The position numbers and the translations under genes are program-made. A stretch of 13,568 nt of DNA, from assembly GCA_964639325.1 (NCBI GenBank), contig CAZXDO010000028.1, positions 1 through 13,568 on the forward strand, written 5' to 3'. The notes beneath the pieces are model-generated. The model was not told where the DNA came from. It saw only the letters and a program-made list of their open reading frames with translations, and did no database searches. The stretch is from DATGCT01 sp964639325 (GTDB taxonomy: Bacteria; Patescibacteriota; Minisyncoccia; UBA6257; GWB1-50-10). Positions 12,638-13,568 of this stretch are shown piece by piece; positions within the stretch are counted from its first letter, which is position 1, and every line of letters starts with the position of its first letter.

Positions 12638-13369
12638 TTACTTTCCGTTTTCTTGTTTCTCGGCTTCCTGCTCCACTTTTTTCTCTATTTTGTAAAATTT
12701 CAAAACCGAAAAAACCAATAAACTGCCAACTAAAACACCCAATAAATTAAAGAAAAACACAAAAAAGTTATAACGAATAACCTCAATCATGAATACGCTA
12801 AGACCTAAACCAACTAAAGCCAAAGGCGGTACTAAGGCAACCGCTACAGCAATACCCGGCAAAATTTCATTTATTTCCTTGCGAACCCAAGCAAAAGTTG
12901 CCGCAAATCCGGAAGCAAGAGCAACAACAAAATAGAGAACAGCTCCGCGTAAAGTGTTATCAAGAGGAAAAAAGCTAGGTTCACCATTAAGGTCAAATAA
13001 TATACCCAAAAGAAAACCGCTTAAAAGAATTACCAAAAGTGATTTTCCTACAAATAAAGATGTCTTTTTTGTAAAAACAACATCCCCCACCGAAACCCCC
13101 AAACTTATAAGAAGGATCGGGGTTAAAATAGGGGTAACCAACATTCCTCCAATAACAATTGCTGCATTAGAAACTAAAAGACCAGCTGACACAATAATAG
13201 AAGAAAGAGTAAGGAGGGTATAATAAACCGGGCTGGGGCGCCCTTTATCCATTAACTCTTCCACCGTCCTATACTGTTCCGACTTATCAATTTTTAAAAA
13301 TTCTTTCTTCTCTTCTTTTTTCTTAGAAGTAACTTTTTTTGCTTTTTTTGTTTTTTTTGTTTCCGTCAT
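12638..13369 (-). CDS. DUF389-family integral membrane protein
   Basis: This 243-residue protein has a Lys-rich cytoplasmic N-terminus (about 1-30), then about five to six hydrophobic helices (about 50-67, 68-92, 105-126, 141-162, 168-192, 195-222) and a charged C-terminal tail. Two segments resemble the family's conserved ones: NAAIVIGGMLVTPILTPI (68-85) and LPGIAVAVALVPPLALVG (170-187). Function is not established; a transport role is possible. The frame is open 22 codons further upstream, but ATG 13369 is chosen because it lies just after a good promoter and the extra residues would be encoded across promoter and repeat DNA. Two hairpins lie downstream. Confidence 0.85.
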   Translation of the reverse strand: MTETKKTKKAKKVTSKKKEEKKEFLKIDKSEQYRTVEELMDKGRPSPVYYTLLTLSSIIVSAGLLVSNAAIVIGGMLVTPILTPILLISLGVSVGDVVFTKKTSLFVGKSLLVILLSGFLLGILFDLNGEPSFFPLDNTLRGAVLYFVVALASGFAATFAWVRKEINEILPGIAVAVALVPPLALVGLGLSVFMIEVIRYNFFVFFFNLLGVLVGSLLVFSVLKFYKIEKKVEQEAEKQENGK

Positions 13370-13378
13370 AACAATTAA

Positions 13379-13408
13379 ATTATACCTTATTATTCTAATT
13401 ATTTGCAA
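13379..13408 (-). promoter_or_regulatory. Promoter of the DUF389 gene
   Basis: On the minus strand TTGCAA (13408-13403) and a perfect TATAAT (13384-13379) are separated by 18 nt. The start would be about 3 nt before the ATG at 13369, giving a leaderless or nearly leaderless mRNA. Confidence 0.6.
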
Positions 13409-13414
13409 TAAAAA

Positions 13415-13445
13415 CAATGTGGGGGTTCCCGACACCCCAACATTG
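13415..13445 (-). repeat. Hairpin repeat, copy 5 (degenerate, without DnaA box)
   Basis: The left arm 13415-13426 pairs with 13434-13445 at 11 of 12 positions. The loop is identical to that of copy 4 on the same strand. Compared with the other copies, two stem pairs changed on both sides (C-G to T-A and T-A to G-C), keeping the stem; one G/A mismatch remains (13421/13439). No TTATCCACA adjoins it. It sits between the -35 elements of two divergent promoters. Confidence 0.85.
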
Positions 13446-13471
13446 ACTTTTGTCCCATATTTATCTATAAT
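13444..13471 (+). promoter_or_regulatory. Promoter of the partial gene at the right edge
   Basis: TTGACT (13444-13449) and a perfect TATAAT (13466-13471) are separated by 16 nt. The -35 overlaps the last two bases of hairpin copy 5. Transcription would start near 13478, about 23 nt before the ATG at 13501. Confidence 0.7.
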
Positions 13472-13500
13472 AATGGCAGAAACTTTAAAATTTAATAGTC

Positions 13501-13568
13501 ATGAAAAGAATGAAAACGATTTATTTATTAACGATTTTGGCAGTATTTAACATAACTGCAATTGCTGA
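13501..13568 (+). CDS. Start of a secreted or membrane protein (cut off by the window edge)
   Basis: Only 22 complete codons are visible. They encode a basic MKRMK start followed by a hydrophobic core and NITAIA, a good signal peptide with possible cleavage after the final AIA. A second in-frame ATG at 13510 is possible. A consensus-like promoter lies upstream, with no Shine-Dalgarno. Nothing can be said about the mature protein. Confidence 0.6.
   Translation, partial: MKRMKTIYLLTILAVFNITAIA

Noticed and set aside
203..13369. UGA recoded as glycine, as in Gracilibacteria/SR1
   Set aside because: All genes are full length under the standard code with GGN glycines at conserved positions. The absence of TGA stops among 16 genes fits AT-rich preference for TAA, and the only tRNA seen is an ordinary Gly-UCC.
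88..13445. The five similar repeats as a CRISPR array
   Set aside because: Copies are kilobases apart, in both orientations, with genes between them and no spacer-like regularity.
13461..13469. TTATCTATA beside copy 5 as a degenerate DnaA box
   Set aside because: It has two mismatches, sits on the wrong strand relative to the hairpin compared with copy 4, and overlaps the -10 hexamer of a promoter.

Overview
The window looks like a piece of a Candidate Phyla Radiation (Patescibacteria, probably Parcubacteria-like) chromosome. It is AT-rich and tightly packed. Almost no gene has a recognisable Shine-Dalgarno sequence, all sixteen complete genes end in TAA or TAG, and several proteins are compact relatives of known families. 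The lineage is inferred from gene content and style; no marker gene in the window proves it.

Layout. (1) 203-4974, minus strand: a probable operon running from a small membrane protein through rnhB (RNase HII), rpmF (L32), nusB and rnc (RNase III) to a short SMC-type ATPase. It starts from a promoter region near 4991-5021 that it shares, divergently, with a tRNA-Gly(UCC) gene at 5026-5097. (2) 5326-7280, plus strand: an ECF-type sigma factor, an overlapping single-span membrane protein that is probably its anti-sigma factor, and a secreted coiled-coil protein with a Ser/Thr-rich linker. This unit ends at a strong bidirectional terminator. (3) 7376-9297, minus strand: HU and RNase Y (rny). (4) 9625-11166, plus strand: gpmI, cofactor-independent phosphoglycerate mutase. 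(5) 11226-12467, minus strand: a YkuK-like (DUF458) RNase H-fold protein, a DEDDy 3'-5' exonuclease and a 57-residue membrane protein. (6) 12638-13369, minus strand: a DUF389 membrane protein. Divergent from it, the first 22 codons of a signal-peptide-bearing protein run off the right edge.

How the genes fit together. Much of the window is RNA metabolism and information processing: RNase III, RNase HII, RNase Y, two further RNase H-fold proteins, NusB, L32, HU and an SMC. The rnc-smc linkage is the same as in Bacillus. The sigma/anti-sigma/secreted-protein unit looks like a self-contained envelope-sensing module.

The most unusual signal is a dispersed intergenic repeat. Four copies (88-129, 9529-9568, 11174-11214 and, inverted, 12514-12552) each combine a perfect consensus DnaA box, TTATCCACA, inside a conserved 13-mer AAGTTATCCACAA, with a perfect 11-12 bp hairpin that has a constant 7-nt loop. 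A fifth copy (13415-13445) keeps the hairpin through two compensatory base-pair changes but has lost the DnaA box. Copies occur 3' of genes and in divergent promoter regions alike, in both orientations, so they are not simply terminators. They could be a REP/MITE-like mobile family, DnaA-titrating or replication-control sites, or insulator-terminators. A genome-wide survey would separate these.
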